This document shows, piece after piece, positions 8,755-16,318 of a DNA stretch of 64,000 nt (positions are counted from its first letter, which is position 1; each line of letters starts with the position of its first letter). Under the pieces are notes generated by a model. That model did not search any database. It saw only the letters and a list, made by a program, of their open reading frames with translations, and had not been told where the DNA came from. Position numbers and translations under genes: made by a program. Location of the stretch: positions 1 through 64,000 of the forward strand of contig JAWLGP010000018.1 in NCBI GenBank assembly GCA_041685045.1, read 5' to 3'. Source of the DNA: Thiohalomonas sp041685045 (GTDB taxonomy: Bacteria > Pseudomonadota > Gammaproteobacteria > Thiohalomonadales > Thiohalomonadaceae).

Positions 8755-9267
8755 TCACGTGGTCTGATTCACCCGGATCACTTCGAGGCGCCAGTTGTTG
8801 CGGCTGGCTTCGAGCACCAGACAGGAGGGGCCGCCGAAGGTCCGGGCCTTGCCGGCGGCGCCCGGATTGACGACCCAGGGCAGTTCGTTGTCGTCCACCA
8901 CCAAGCGGTGGCTGTGGCCATAGACCACCATGCGGGTGTCGGTGAAGCGCCGCCGCAGGCGAGCGTGGCGCTGGGCGGCGGGATTGATGCGGTCACCGTG
9001 GACCACGATCAGATCGCCGCCCGGCAGCGCCAGTCGCAGCTCCGACGTGAGGCTGGCAAGACGCGCGAGATCGGATGCGGGCCACTGCCGTGGCGTGTCG
9101 TTGTTGCCGCGCACGGCGTGGACCGCGCCGCGGGGTTGCAGGGCGTCGAGTACCGCGGCGTTGCCGATGTCGCCGGCGTGCACGCAGCGATCACACCCGC
9201 GAACCACCTCGGCGATGCTCGGGTCGAGATAGCCGTGGGTATCGGCAACCAGCGCGAGGCGGATCAT
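8755..9267 (-). CDS. Metallophosphoesterase, YfcE/MJ0936 type
   Basis: The 170-residue protein has the calcineurin-like metal motifs in order: ADTHG (D9, H11), HAGDIGN, GNND, VHGD and YGHSHR. These are the five conserved blocks of the YfcE/MJ0936 phosphodiesterase family. Length fits the family (about 160-180). It would hydrolyse phosphodiesters in the cytoplasm using two metal ions; the physiological substrate is not known. It lies 50 bases downstream of a DUF429 gene on the same strand and may be co-transcribed with it. Confidence 0.88.
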   Translation of the reverse strand: MIRLALVADTHGYLDPSIAEVVRGCDRCVHAGDIGNAAVLDALQPRGAVHAVRGNNDTPRQWPASDLARLASLTSELRLALPGGDLIVVHGDRINPAAQRHARLRRRFTDTRMVVYGHSHRLVVDDNELPWVVNPGAAGKARTFGGPSCLVLEASRNNWRLEVIRVNQTT

Positions 9268-9317
9268 GCGGGTAGTCGCCCGCAGTGCCGGTCCGGTCTT
9301 GTCCGTAAACGCCTCAT

Positions 9318-10061
9318 TCAGAACTCCCCCTGTGCCAGCAACTCATAGCTCACTAATCCGCGCCTTGGAAAAGCGATTACCATGGGCAAGCCGGCCGCAT
9401 CGTGGTCGGGCGGGTCCGGCAGCCACACCAACGCCCCGGCAGCGGCCAGTGCCAGCGCATCGAGCACATCGTCCGCAGCCACCTGGCCGCGGTGGGTATC
9501 CAGCGCCTGCGCCAACAGGGAGGGTGTGCCGGCGAACCGGTGCGCCAGCAGAGCGGTGCGGGCGGCCCGGCCGGCGGGACGGTGTTTCGGTTCCGACAGC
9601 GGTGCGCCGGCGAAGGCGGCAAAGGCCAGCTCGGGATGGGCCTCGATCAGCGGCAGGATAGGGGTATTTCGCAAGTAGTGGTCGACCTCCGCGATACGCG
9701 GACAGATGTTCCAGCTCTGTTTCGACAGCGCGCGGCCGAGTCGATCGCGGTTGATGGTGCAGGCCGCGCTGTAGCTCGCTGCGTACACCGCGTCGCGACA
9801 GGGCACCGGGAACACCGAGGCGCGCCGTGGTCCGAGGCGCCGGCGGGCGAGGGTATCACAACGCCGCGGCTGCTCCTCCGGCAGGCCGATGGGCATATCG
9901 ATGAGGGCACGGGAGATACCCGCGTGGTCGGCGGCGAGCCCAAGGATGTCGCCGTGCAGTGACACGGTCGCATTCCGGCCGTCCCAGCGCACGGCGACCC
10001 AGCCGCCGCGACAGCCATCGATGCCAAGGGTCACACCGGGGATGACAGGCTGGTGGCGCAC
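9318..10061 (-). CDS. DUF429 domain protein
   Basis: The 247-residue protein starts TLGIDGCRGGWVAVRWDG, the signature of DUF429 proteins, which are predicted to have an RNase H-like fold. Further acidic motifs (ALIDMPIGLP, EAHPELAF and AADDVLDALALA) match the family's conserved metal-site positions. The biochemical role is unknown; a nuclease activity is only a prediction. It probably forms a short operon with the phosphoesterase downstream. Its upstream region is shared divergently with the DUF6316 gene and contains a long hairpin (10151-10219). Confidence 0.85.
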   Translation of the reverse strand: MRHQPVIPGVTLGIDGCRGGWVAVRWDGRNATVSLHGDILGLAADHAGISRALIDMPIGLPEEQPRRCDTLARRRLGPRRASVFPVPCRDAVYAASYSAACTINRDRLGRALSKQSWNICPRIAEVDHYLRNTPILPLIEAHPELAFAAFAGAPLSEPKHRPAGRAARTALLAHRFAGTPSLLAQALDTHRGQVAADDVLDALALAAAGALVWLPDPPDHDAAGLPMVIAFPRRGLVSYELLAQGEF

Positions 10062-10150
10062 GTTTCCGGTCGCTGGGAGTGAGGCGGCCTACCGTATCCA
10101 CGGTCACTGACAAACGCAAGTGCACAGCCGGGCCCCGTCCTGTTTTCCCG

Positions 10151-10219
10151 CCCGCGGCGGCCAGGGTAAACGCATACTTACAACACGCCTTGTGAGTATG
10201 CGTTCACCCTGCCGCGGGG
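10151..10219. repeat. Long imperfect inverted repeat in a divergent promoter region
   Basis: The left arm CCCGCGGCGGCCAGGGTAAA plus CGCATACTTACAA is mirrored by the right arm TTGTGAGTATGCGTTCACCC plus TGCCGCGGGG. The two arms (30 or more bases) pair with one mismatch in the inner 15 bp (AACGCATACT/AGTATGCGTT core) and a small bulge further out. The loop is about six bases (CACGCC). It lies between the divergent DUF429 and DUF6316 genes, so it could act as operator, attenuator or mobile-repeat relic. It has no T-tract on either side and so is not a standard terminator. Confidence 0.75.
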
Positions 10220-10284
10220 GCGCGACAAAAGTGCATTTTCCGGTTAGCATTCCGTCCTCTGCCCCACAGACAGGACGGTTTTCC

Positions 10285-10488
10285 ATGAACGAAAAACGCA
10301 AGGGCGAGGACGGACCGGCCCCGTTCCGTTCCGGACGCATGTTCAGCATCGGCGCTCAGTGGTACTTCTCCACCCGCGAGGGGGATCGGGGGCCGTTCGA
10401 CAGCCGTGACGAGGTCGAAGCCGCTCTGGCGCTCTACCTTCGTGACAAGGCCACGGAAAACGAACGCATTCTGGGCGACGACAGCTGA
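10285..10488 (+). CDS. DUF6316 family small protein
   Basis: This 67-residue protein has no signal peptide. The core RSGRMFSIGAQWYFSTREGD followed by RGPFDSRDEVEAALALYL matches small gammaproteobacterial proteins of the DUF6316 type (an aromatic strand pair, then GPF, then a helix). It is basic at the N-terminus and acidic at the C-terminus, ending ERILGDDS. Function is unknown. Start chosen at ATG 10285. The gene is monocistronic, and its upstream region holds the long inverted repeat at 10151. Confidence 0.75.
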   Translation: MNEKRKGEDGPAPFRSGRMFSIGAQWYFSTREGDRGPFDSRDEVEAALALYLRDKATENERILGDDS

Positions 10489-10636
10489 TTGAGAGCTGCT
10501 GTATCGCGGTAGTGCGCTGACTGGTCCGGATCACCGAATCTTACCGAGCGGTGCCCCGATACAGTGCCTTTACGTGGCCGCCGCGACCTGCGATGCCAGC
10601 TCGGCTACCTGCATCGGCTCACCGGCGGCGGTCGGC

Positions 10637-11071
10637 TCAGTATCGTCGGTCCGGTCGGATGGACTCACGCGGCCTCAGCTCGCCGCCCACGCCCCCCTCC
10701 TCGATCAGCACCTCGGCAAACGAGGCGAACTCGTTCAGCTCCCGGTAGTTCGAGTCCAGCACCACCCCGGTCTCACCGATCCCGAACTGCAGAAGATTGA
10801 ACGGGATCAGCCGGTCGGATGGACCGACCAGACCGCCCACGTGGAGCACGGCATAGTCGACCTGTCCGAACCGGTTGACGATGAGGTCAGCGATGGTGCC
10901 CAGATTGTCGCCTTCACGGTTCTCCACCGAGCGGCCGATCAGTGCACTGGCCTGCATCGACTGGGAGAGGTTGGGCACCGGGGTTTCTGCCGAAACGGCC
11001 AGGCTTGCCGCCAGGAGCAGCGGGGCCAGCCTGGCTGCCGAAGTCCCGGCCGAGCTCCCGGTGCGCCGCAC
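10637..11071 (-). CDS. Secreted PRC-barrel domain protein
   Basis: With GTG 11071 as start this is a 144-residue precursor. A signal peptide (ARLAPLLLAASLAVSA) is followed by a PRC-barrel-like domain: LIGRSVENREGDNLGTIADL then VDYAVLHVGGLVG. PRC-barrel modules bind partner proteins or act as structural adaptors; exported versions occur in many Proteobacteria. The GTG lies one base after the TAG of the lipoprotein gene upstream, with AGGGGAG before it, which indicates translational coupling. A longer reading frame reaches 11242 but would be antisense-like and lose the signal peptide. Function unknown. Confidence 0.7.
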   Translation of the reverse strand: MRRTGSSAGTSAARLAPLLLAASLAVSAETPVPNLSQSMQASALIGRSVENREGDNLGTIADLIVNRFGQVDYAVLHVGGLVGPSDRLIPFNLLQFGIGETGVVLDSNYRELNEFASFAEVLIEEGGVGGELRPRESIRPDRRY

Positions 11072-11072
11072 C

Positions 11073-11270
11073 CTATTGGAACTCCCCTGGCCGGACCACC
11101 CCTCGCTCGGTGCCCGGCTCGATGACCCGGGGGTCCGGCGTAATGATTTCATTCGGTGCCCGGGCCGGCTCCTGATACGGCTCGACCCGGCCTTCTTCGA
11201 AGCCGTCGTACGCACAACCGGCCGCTCCGAGGGCAAACGCACTCAAGATCGCCACCATCCAATGCTTCAT
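11073..11270 (-). CDS. Small lipoprotein of unknown function
   Basis: ATG 11270, preceded by GGGAGG, encodes a 65-residue precursor with lipobox LGAAGC after a short hydrophobic segment (MKHWMVAILSAFALGAAGC). The rest is Pro/Glu-rich (VEPYQEPARAP, VIEPGTERGVVRPGEF) and looks disordered. It is the first gene of an operon with the PRC-barrel protein. I do not recognise a family. Confidence 0.65.
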   Translation of the reverse strand: MKHWMVAILSAFALGAAGCAYDGFEEGRVEPYQEPARAPNEIITPDPRVIEPGTERGVVRPGEFQ

Positions 11271-11346
11271 CACGGCACCTCCCTTTCCGTAGGGGCTGGC
11301 TCGACGAGAGTTTAGAAGCAAAGCGCTGCCTTGCCTCTCCGCATTA

Positions 11347-11583
11347 ATGCGGACACCGCGGGCTATTTCGAGGGCTTGGCCAAGGGCGCGACGGCGGGCG
11401 CTCCGTGCCTACGCCGAGTGTGCCCGGCGGTTTCTCGACGGCCTGTGCGAACACATCCGCGAGGCCGGCACCGGCAGTGTCAGCGAGGTCTTCGACGCCG
11501 AGCCGCCTTACGCCCCGCGCGGTTGCATCGCCCAGGCCTGGAGCGTAGCGGAGCTGCTGCGGTGTTTGGTGAAGACCACCTGA
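11347..11583 (+). pseudogene. C-terminal stump of a glycogen debranching enzyme (amylo-alpha-1,6-glucosidase)
   Basis: The last 45 or so residues (REAGTGSVSEVFDAEPPYAP then RGCIAQAWSVAELLR) match the strongly conserved C-terminal end of bacterial GDE-type debranching enzymes, where the usual form is GxxSEIFDGxxPxxPRGCIAQAWSVAE. Nothing of the remaining several hundred residues lies upstream: the preceding 90 bases are the 5' region of the divergent lipoprotein gene. This is therefore a truncated relic left by a deletion. The stop is at 11581-11583. Confidence 0.7.
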
Positions 11584-11631
11584 TGGCCGGGACGGCGTTC
11601 CTACAGGATTTTTCGGACGTTCGGCGAAGGT

Positions 11632-11883
11632 CGTAGGATGCGGTGAGGAACGAACCGCATCAACCGCCCGGTGCGGTTCGCGGGCTCACCACACCCTACG
11701 GCCTGTGGGAGCGGCGTCCCCGTCGCGATGTGGCGCAAAGCGCCACCGGTTACGCCGGAATCGCGCCGGGGACGGCGCTCCCACAGGTGCTTTGTCCAGC
11801 AGGTAGGATGGGCAAAGCGCAGCGTGCCCATCGGGGTTTCGTCATTGATGGGCACGTCGCTTCGCTCCTTTGCCCATCCTACA
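11632..11883. repeat. Mosaic of three different REP-like palindromes
   Basis: Three palindromes stand back to back. About 11633-11699 reads GTAGGATGCGGTGAGGAACG to its inverse CTCACCACACCCTAC. About 11704-11788 is CTGTGGGAGCGGCGTCCCCG to its inverse GACGGCGCTCCCACAG. About 11806-11883 is GTAGGATGGGCAAAGCGCAG to its inverse TTTGCCCATCCTAC, the module of the 4262 array. They fill the space downstream of the hydrogenase operon and the debranching-enzyme stump, and may stop transcription from both sides. Confidence 0.9.
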
Positions 11884-11893
11884 TTCCCGTGCT

Positions 11894-13180
11894 TTAGCGC
11901 CGTTCCACGGTGAGCTTCAGAAAGTGCGTCGAGCAGGAGATGCACGGGTCGTAGTTGCGGATGTCGGCTTCCAGCCGCTGGCGGAGTTGGTCGTCGTCCA
12001 GGTGCAGGTTGTCCATCACTGTCTGCCGCAGGTCGGCCTCGATGTAGGCCTGGTTCTGGCTGGTGGGCGGTGCGATGGTGGCCTTGAGCACCTTGCCGCG
12101 ATCGTCCAGTTCGTAGCGGTGCCAGAGGATGCCGCGCGGCGCCTCGGTGCAGCCGGCGCCGGTGCCGGCCCTTGGTGTGATATCGACATGCGGCTTGGGC
12201 GGGGTGCCGTAGTTTTCGAGGATCCGGATCGCCTCGACGATCGCCACGTGCAGTTCGATGCCGCGGGCGACGATGCTGTGGAACGGGTTGCTGCTCGGCC
12301 AGTCGATGCCGGTCTCGGCGATGAGCCACTCGCTCTCCCGCGGCAAGCGATCGAGATTGTTGTTGAGCCGCGGCTGCGGACCGGTCCAGTAGGGCTTGCC
12401 GTCCAGCAGCGAATGCAGGGCGGTGGAGTGGGGGACCTGGAACTCCCGGTAGTGCTGCTCGAAGTCGGCGGTATCGATGGAGAGCCCCGAACTGGCGTAG
12501 ATCGGCCCCTCGGCCATGGGGTACTCGTGGTCCGGACGTAGCGATACCCACAGGTCGTCGCGCCGGACCTCCGGGAAGGGCAGGGTGGCGGTCCAGCGTA
12601 CCATCGCCTCCGCCTCCGGCAGCGCCTTCTGCAGCCGCTCCAGCATCGCCCGCACCTCGCGCTTGGAGGGGGCGCGAAAAAAGCCGCCGGGGAGGACGCC
12701 GACCGGGTTGACCGGGCGGCCGCCGAACATGGCGATGATATCGTTGCCGAGCCCCTGCAGGTGCATGCCGCGCCTGACCGCGGCCGGGTGGTCCGCGGCC
12801 ATCTGGATCGCGTCCGGGTAACCGAGGAAATCGGGGGCGGCGAGCAGGTGGATGTGCAGGGCATGGCTCTCGATCCACTCGCCGCAGTAGTAGAACCGCT
12901 TCAGTGCCTTGATCTCGGGCGTGGTCTCCACGCCAAAGGCCCTTTCGATCGCCTGCGAGGCGCTCATCTGATAGGCCACCGGACAGATCCCGCAGATGCG
13001 CGAGACGATGTCCGGCACCTCGCGCCAGTCGCGCTGCTGCAGGAAGGTCTCGAAGAAGCGCGGCGGCTCGAAGATGCGCAGCCGCAGATCGGTGATCTGG
13101 TCATTCTCCAGCGTCAGGTGCAGCGCCCCCTCGCCTTCGACGCGAGTCAGGATCGGCACTTCAATGCGCTTGTCGGCCAT
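11894..13180 (-). CDS. hydA: Group 3b [NiFe] hydrogenase large (alpha) subunit
   Basis: The 428-residue protein carries both nickel-binding motifs: RICGICP near residues 61-67 and DPCISCSTH near 411-419 (C413, C416). The sequence continues FLKLTVERR after that histidine, so the pro-protein would be matured by a C-terminal endopeptidase, but no such gene is in the window. The CTEAPRGILWHRYELDDRG and GMHLQGLGNDI blocks resemble soluble NADP-linked 'sulfhydrogenases' (group 3b, like Pyrococcus hydrogenase I). It is last in the four-gene operon, 77 bases after hydD. It would interconvert H2 with protons, electrons passing through HydD and HydB to HydG. Confidence 0.95.
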   Translation of the reverse strand: MADKRIEVPILTRVEGEGALHLTLENDQITDLRLRIFEPPRFFETFLQQRDWREVPDIVSRICGICPVAYQMSASQAIERAFGVETTPEIKALKRFYYCGEWIESHALHIHLLAAPDFLGYPDAIQMAADHPAAVRRGMHLQGLGNDIIAMFGGRPVNPVGVLPGGFFRAPSKREVRAMLERLQKALPEAEAMVRWTATLPFPEVRRDDLWVSLRPDHEYPMAEGPIYASSGLSIDTADFEQHYREFQVPHSTALHSLLDGKPYWTGPQPRLNNNLDRLPRESEWLIAETGIDWPSSNPFHSIVARGIELHVAIVEAIRILENYGTPPKPHVDITPRAGTGAGCTEAPRGILWHRYELDDRGKVLKATIAPPTSQNQAYIEADLRQTVMDNLHLDDDQLRQRLEADIRNYDPCISCSTHFLKLTVERR

Positions 13181-13257
13181 GGCAAGACCTTTACAGGTTG
13201 ATCAATCCGGCCACAGGGCACGCGCGTTCGCTGTGCTCTCCGTGGTTTTCACCCTTT

Positions 13258-14055
13258 TCACGGCAGCGGCGTGAATTTGTCGCCTTCCGCCTGCCACTTC
13301 TCCGACGCACCGCGGATGGTCGGGTCCCAGCTGTAGATGAAGCGCAGCCGGTGCACCACGTCGCCCGGCGCCAGCCCCGCCCCCATGAAGCGGCGGCCCA
13401 TGGCGTCGATGTTGGGGCCGGCCTGGGGGCCGAAACAGCCGTAGCAGTCGCGCTCCTGGTGGGGGCAGAGGGCGCCGCAGCCGGTGCGGGTGATCGGGCC
13501 CATGCAGGGCTGGTCCTGGGCCACCAGCACGCAGACGTTGCCGTCGCGCTTGCACTTGAGGCAGACGGCCTCGCCGGGGATGCGCGGCTGCGCCCCGGCC
13601 AGCAGGCTGGTGACCACATACTTCAACTGCCCCTGGTCCGGCGGACAACCGGCCAGCTCGTAATCGACATTGACGTGCTCGGAAAACGGGGTCGAAGTGG
13701 GCAGCGAGTCGAGCCACTCCGGGTTGGAGTAGAAATTATTGAGGTAGTAGTCGAGATCGCCCCAATTGCGCAGCGCCTGGATGCCTCCGGCCATGCCGCA
13801 GGCGCCGATGGAGACCAGCACGTCGCTGTTGTCCCGGATCTCCTTGATCCGCTTGACCTCGTGGGGCGTGGAGACCGAGCCCTCGACGAAGGAGACATCC
13901 CAGCGGTTGGTGTCCTGGTGGCTGGTGGCCTCGGCGAAAAAGGCGATCTCGATCCGCTCGGCCAGCTGCAGCAGCTCCTCTTCCATGGTCAGGAACTGGA
14001 GCTGGCAGCCGTCGCAGGAGGAGAACTTGTGGACGGATACCCGCGGTTTGCCCAT
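13258..14055 (-). CDS. hydD: Group 3b hydrogenase small (delta) subunit
   Basis: ATG 14055 gives 265 residues. KFSSCDGCQLQFL, SIGACGMAGGI and ELAGCPPDQGQ are the proximal [4Fe-4S] ligand blocks of the NADH dehydrogenase 20 kDa / hydrogenase small-subunit family. A cysteine-rich second half (CLKCKRDGNVCVL, MGPITRTGCGALCPHQERDC, CYGCFG) supplies further clusters. There is no Tat signal, so the enzyme is cytoplasmic, as expected for group 3. It starts two bases after the hydG stop. It wires the NiFe site in HydA to the other subunits. Confidence 0.94.
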   Translation of the reverse strand: MGKPRVSVHKFSSCDGCQLQFLTMEEELLQLAERIEIAFFAEATSHQDTNRWDVSFVEGSVSTPHEVKRIKEIRDNSDVLVSIGACGMAGGIQALRNWGDLDYYLNNFYSNPEWLDSLPTSTPFSEHVNVDYELAGCPPDQGQLKYVVTSLLAGAQPRIPGEAVCLKCKRDGNVCVLVAQDQPCMGPITRTGCGALCPHQERDCYGCFGPQAGPNIDAMGRRFMGAGLAPGDVVHRLRFIYSWDPTIRGASEKWQAEGDKFTPLP

Positions 14056-14057
14056 GG

Positions 14058-14906
14058 CTAGAACCCCTTGACCGACATCAGATGACGCACTTGCCCGTAC
14101 GGGAACACCGGCCCGTCCTTGCAGATGAAGTCGGGTCCATACTGGCAGTGCCCACAGTGACCGAGCCCGCACTGCATGCTGCGCTCCATGGAGACGTAGA
14201 TGTCCTCGATGGGGCGGCCGCGGTTCAGCAGCTCTTCGGCGACCGCGCGCATCATCGGTTCCGGGCCGCACATCATGGTCATGCCGTCGATGGCGTCCGG
14301 CTCCAGATCATCCAGCAGTTGCGTGACCAGCCCGGTGCGCCCCTTCCAGCCGGGTCCGCCCTCCTGGGAGGCGAACATGCAGACCGTCTGTTCGGCGTTG
14401 CACCAGGCATCGAAGCGGTCGTTGTAGATGAGGTCCTCCGGCTTGCGCACGCCGTGGCAAACCGTGATCTTGCCGTACTCCTGGCGCCGCACGTGGGCGT
14501 AGCCGATCACAGAGGCGGTGGGGGCGCAACCGAGCCCACCGGTGATCACCAGGATGTTGCGGCCCTTGGCCTGCTCCATCGGCCAGCCGGTGCCGTAGGG
14601 ACCGCGCATGCCCAAGATCTGGCCCGGCTGGAGCCTGACCATCGGTTCGGTCACCCGGCCCACGGCACGAACGGTATGGTCGATGAAGCTGGTGTCGTCC
14701 GGGTCGGAGGAGATAGAGATGGGGACCTCGCCGACGCCGCCGAGCGCCAGCATGTTGAACTGGCCGGGGGCGAAACGGTAGGCCTTGCGCTGGGCCGGGT
14801 CGGTGAGCCGCAGCCGCAACGTGACAATGTCCGGTCCTTCCGGGATGTTGTCGGTCACCTCCGCAACCATCGGCAGATAGGGGTTGTGCTTCGGCAGTGC
14901 ACTCAT
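14058..14906 (-). CDS. hydG: Hydrogenase FAD/NAD(P)-binding (gamma) subunit
   Basis: The 282-residue protein has the ferredoxin-NADP reductase fold. It has a FAD-binding FAPGQFNML and VPISISSDPDD region, MRGPYGTGWPM, then the nucleotide-binding VITGGLGCAP, and a C-terminal MMCGPEPMMRA block. A C-terminal [2Fe-2S] site CGLGHCGHCQYG with a fourth Cys at FICKDG is typical of HydG and dihydroorotate dehydrogenase electron-transfer subunits. Start ATG overlaps the hydB stop (ATGA at 14903-14906). It exchanges electrons with NADP(H); NADP over NAD specificity is inferred from the family, not read from the sequence. Confidence 0.93.
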   Translation of the reverse strand: MSALPKHNPYLPMVAEVTDNIPEGPDIVTLRLRLTDPAQRKAYRFAPGQFNMLALGGVGEVPISISSDPDDTSFIDHTVRAVGRVTEPMVRLQPGQILGMRGPYGTGWPMEQAKGRNILVITGGLGCAPTASVIGYAHVRRQEYGKITVCHGVRKPEDLIYNDRFDAWCNAEQTVCMFASQEGGPGWKGRTGLVTQLLDDLEPDAIDGMTMMCGPEPMMRAVAEELLNRGRPIEDIYVSMERSMQCGLGHCGHCQYGPDFICKDGPVFPYGQVRHLMSVKGF

Positions 14907-16012
14907 GTCCTTGTCGCTCCCGGATTGGCTCGAATGGCGGCCACCTCTTCGGTCAGGTCGATCCCGGTGGGGCACCAGGTGATGCAGCGTCCGCAGCCGA
15001 CACAGCCGGAGACATCGAACTGCTTCCACCAGGAGCCGAGCTTGTGGGTGAGCCACTGCCGATAGCGCTGGCGCACCTCGGGGCGCAGCACCCCGCCGTG
15101 GACCGAGCCGTGTTCGGTGGTGAAGCAGGCATCCCACTGCCGCACGTGCTGACTGCTCTGGCCGTCCACCGCCGCCACCTCGCCCTCGCGGTGACAGAAG
15201 CAGGTGGGGCAGACCATCACGCAATTGGCGCAGGAGAGGCAGCGGGCGGCGACGTCGTCCCAGCGGGGGTGTTCGAGGTTGTCGAACAGCAGCTCGTAGA
15301 TGCCGTTGTTGTCGATGCGGCGGGTCTGCGCCGCCGCGCACGCGGCGATGGCCTCGTCGGCCTCGGTCCGCCGTGCATCGTCCGTCGCGGCCAGGGGCAG
15401 TTTGTCGACGATGGCCCGTCCGGCATCGCTGCCCGCTTCCACCAGCAGCCCGTCATCCAGTTCCGTCAGGGCGATGTCGAAGTCCTGTTTGACCTTGGGG
15501 CCGGTGCCCTGGGAGGCGCAGAAACAGGTCTCGGCGCAACGGGTGCAGTTCACCGCCACCAGGAACAGGTTGTTGCGGCGCCGCTCGTAATACGGATCGG
15601 TAAAGGCGGCGTGGCGACCCTGTATGAAGGTGCGGTCCTGCACCTGCATGCCGGCGATGTCGCAGGCCCTTGGACCGATGATCGCCTTGCGTGGCGCCTC
15701 CGGCAGGGTCGGCCGGAAGCTGCCGTCGGCGGAATAGGTCCAGAGTGTCTCCTCGGCGGCGAAGGTGAACCGCTTCAGTGACTCGTGGCCGTTGACGTAA
15801 TCGAACAGCCGTTCGTTGCCGCTCGGCTCCAGCCGGTAGCGTCCCGGTGTCTGGACGCTCTTCATGCCGACCGGCATGTCGTCGGTGGACACGATTTCGT
15901 CGTATACCACTGCCCCGGCCCGTGGCGTCGGGCCCCAGACCTGATAGCCCGCCTCCATCAACTGGCGGATTAGTACGTCAACGTCGGACCTGGCGAGAAA
16001 CCCCTGCTCCAT
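14903..16012 (-). CDS. hydB: Hydrogenase 4Fe-4S dicluster (beta) subunit
   Basis: The 369-residue protein resembles the anaerobic sulfite reductase subunit A / sulfhydrogenase beta family. Motifs are GPRACDIAGMQVQDR, VNCTRCAETCFC, then two ferredoxin-like cluster sites, CLSCANCVMVCPTCFC and CVGCGRCITWCPTGID. It is the first gene of the operon hydB-hydG-hydD-hydA, the canonical order for group 3b enzymes, with overlapping or near-overlapping stops and starts. It carries electrons between HydG and HydD. The similarity to sulfite reductase explains the S0/polysulfide-reducing side activity of some relatives; whether this one has it is unknown. Confidence 0.93.
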   Translation of the reverse strand: MEQGFLARSDVDVLIRQLMEAGYQVWGPTPRAGAVVYDEIVSTDDMPVGMKSVQTPGRYRLEPSGNERLFDYVNGHESLKRFTFAAEETLWTYSADGSFRPTLPEAPRKAIIGPRACDIAGMQVQDRTFIQGRHAAFTDPYYERRRNNLFLVAVNCTRCAETCFCASQGTGPKVKQDFDIALTELDDGLLVEAGSDAGRAIVDKLPLAATDDARRTEADEAIAACAAAQTRRIDNNGIYELLFDNLEHPRWDDVAARCLSCANCVMVCPTCFCHREGEVAAVDGQSSQHVRQWDACFTTEHGSVHGGVLRPEVRQRYRQWLTHKLGSWWKQFDVSGCVGCGRCITWCPTGIDLTEEVAAIRANPGATRT

Positions 16013-16318
16013 CCTCCCCTCCTTGACGCGGCACCAGCGAGGCGCTCCACCCGCGGCCGCGGGATGTTCACGCTATCGGCAAGCGTAGACGAATGGGCAT
16101 GAAGCTGCCGGTGGGGGCGCCGCCAGCCGAGCCGGTAGGATGGGCAAAGGAGCGAAGCGACGTGCCCATCGATGCGGAGCTGATAGGCACGCTGCGCTTT
16201 GTCCATCGATACGGAGTTGACGGGCTTCGCCAGTTCGGGTGATCAGGCATGCACCAGCAAAACGTCGGACTCGGCCGCGGGCACGAGGGCGACCGCGGAT
16301 GCACTATCGTTGCTGTTC
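16013..16318. repeat. Divergent intergenic region with a REP-like palindrome
   Basis: This is the space between the hydrogenase operon (minus) and the antiporter gene (plus). About 16136-16207 contains a GTAGGATGGGCAAAGGAGCG palindrome with its inverse arm degraded (CTGCGCTTTGTCCATC), the same family as at 4262. The promoter of the hydrogenase operon should lie between 16013 and about 16135, but I cannot point to a convincing -35/-10 or -24/-12 element. Confidence 0.65.

Noticed and set aside
10104..10349. Small minus-strand frame over the long hairpin
   Set aside because: Its resemblance to a plus-strand frame nearby is only the palindrome read in both directions.
11601..12878. Minus-strand frame overlapping the hydrogenase large-subunit gene
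   Set aside because: Frame-shifted shadow of hydA followed by repeat translation; hydA has all catalytic motifs.
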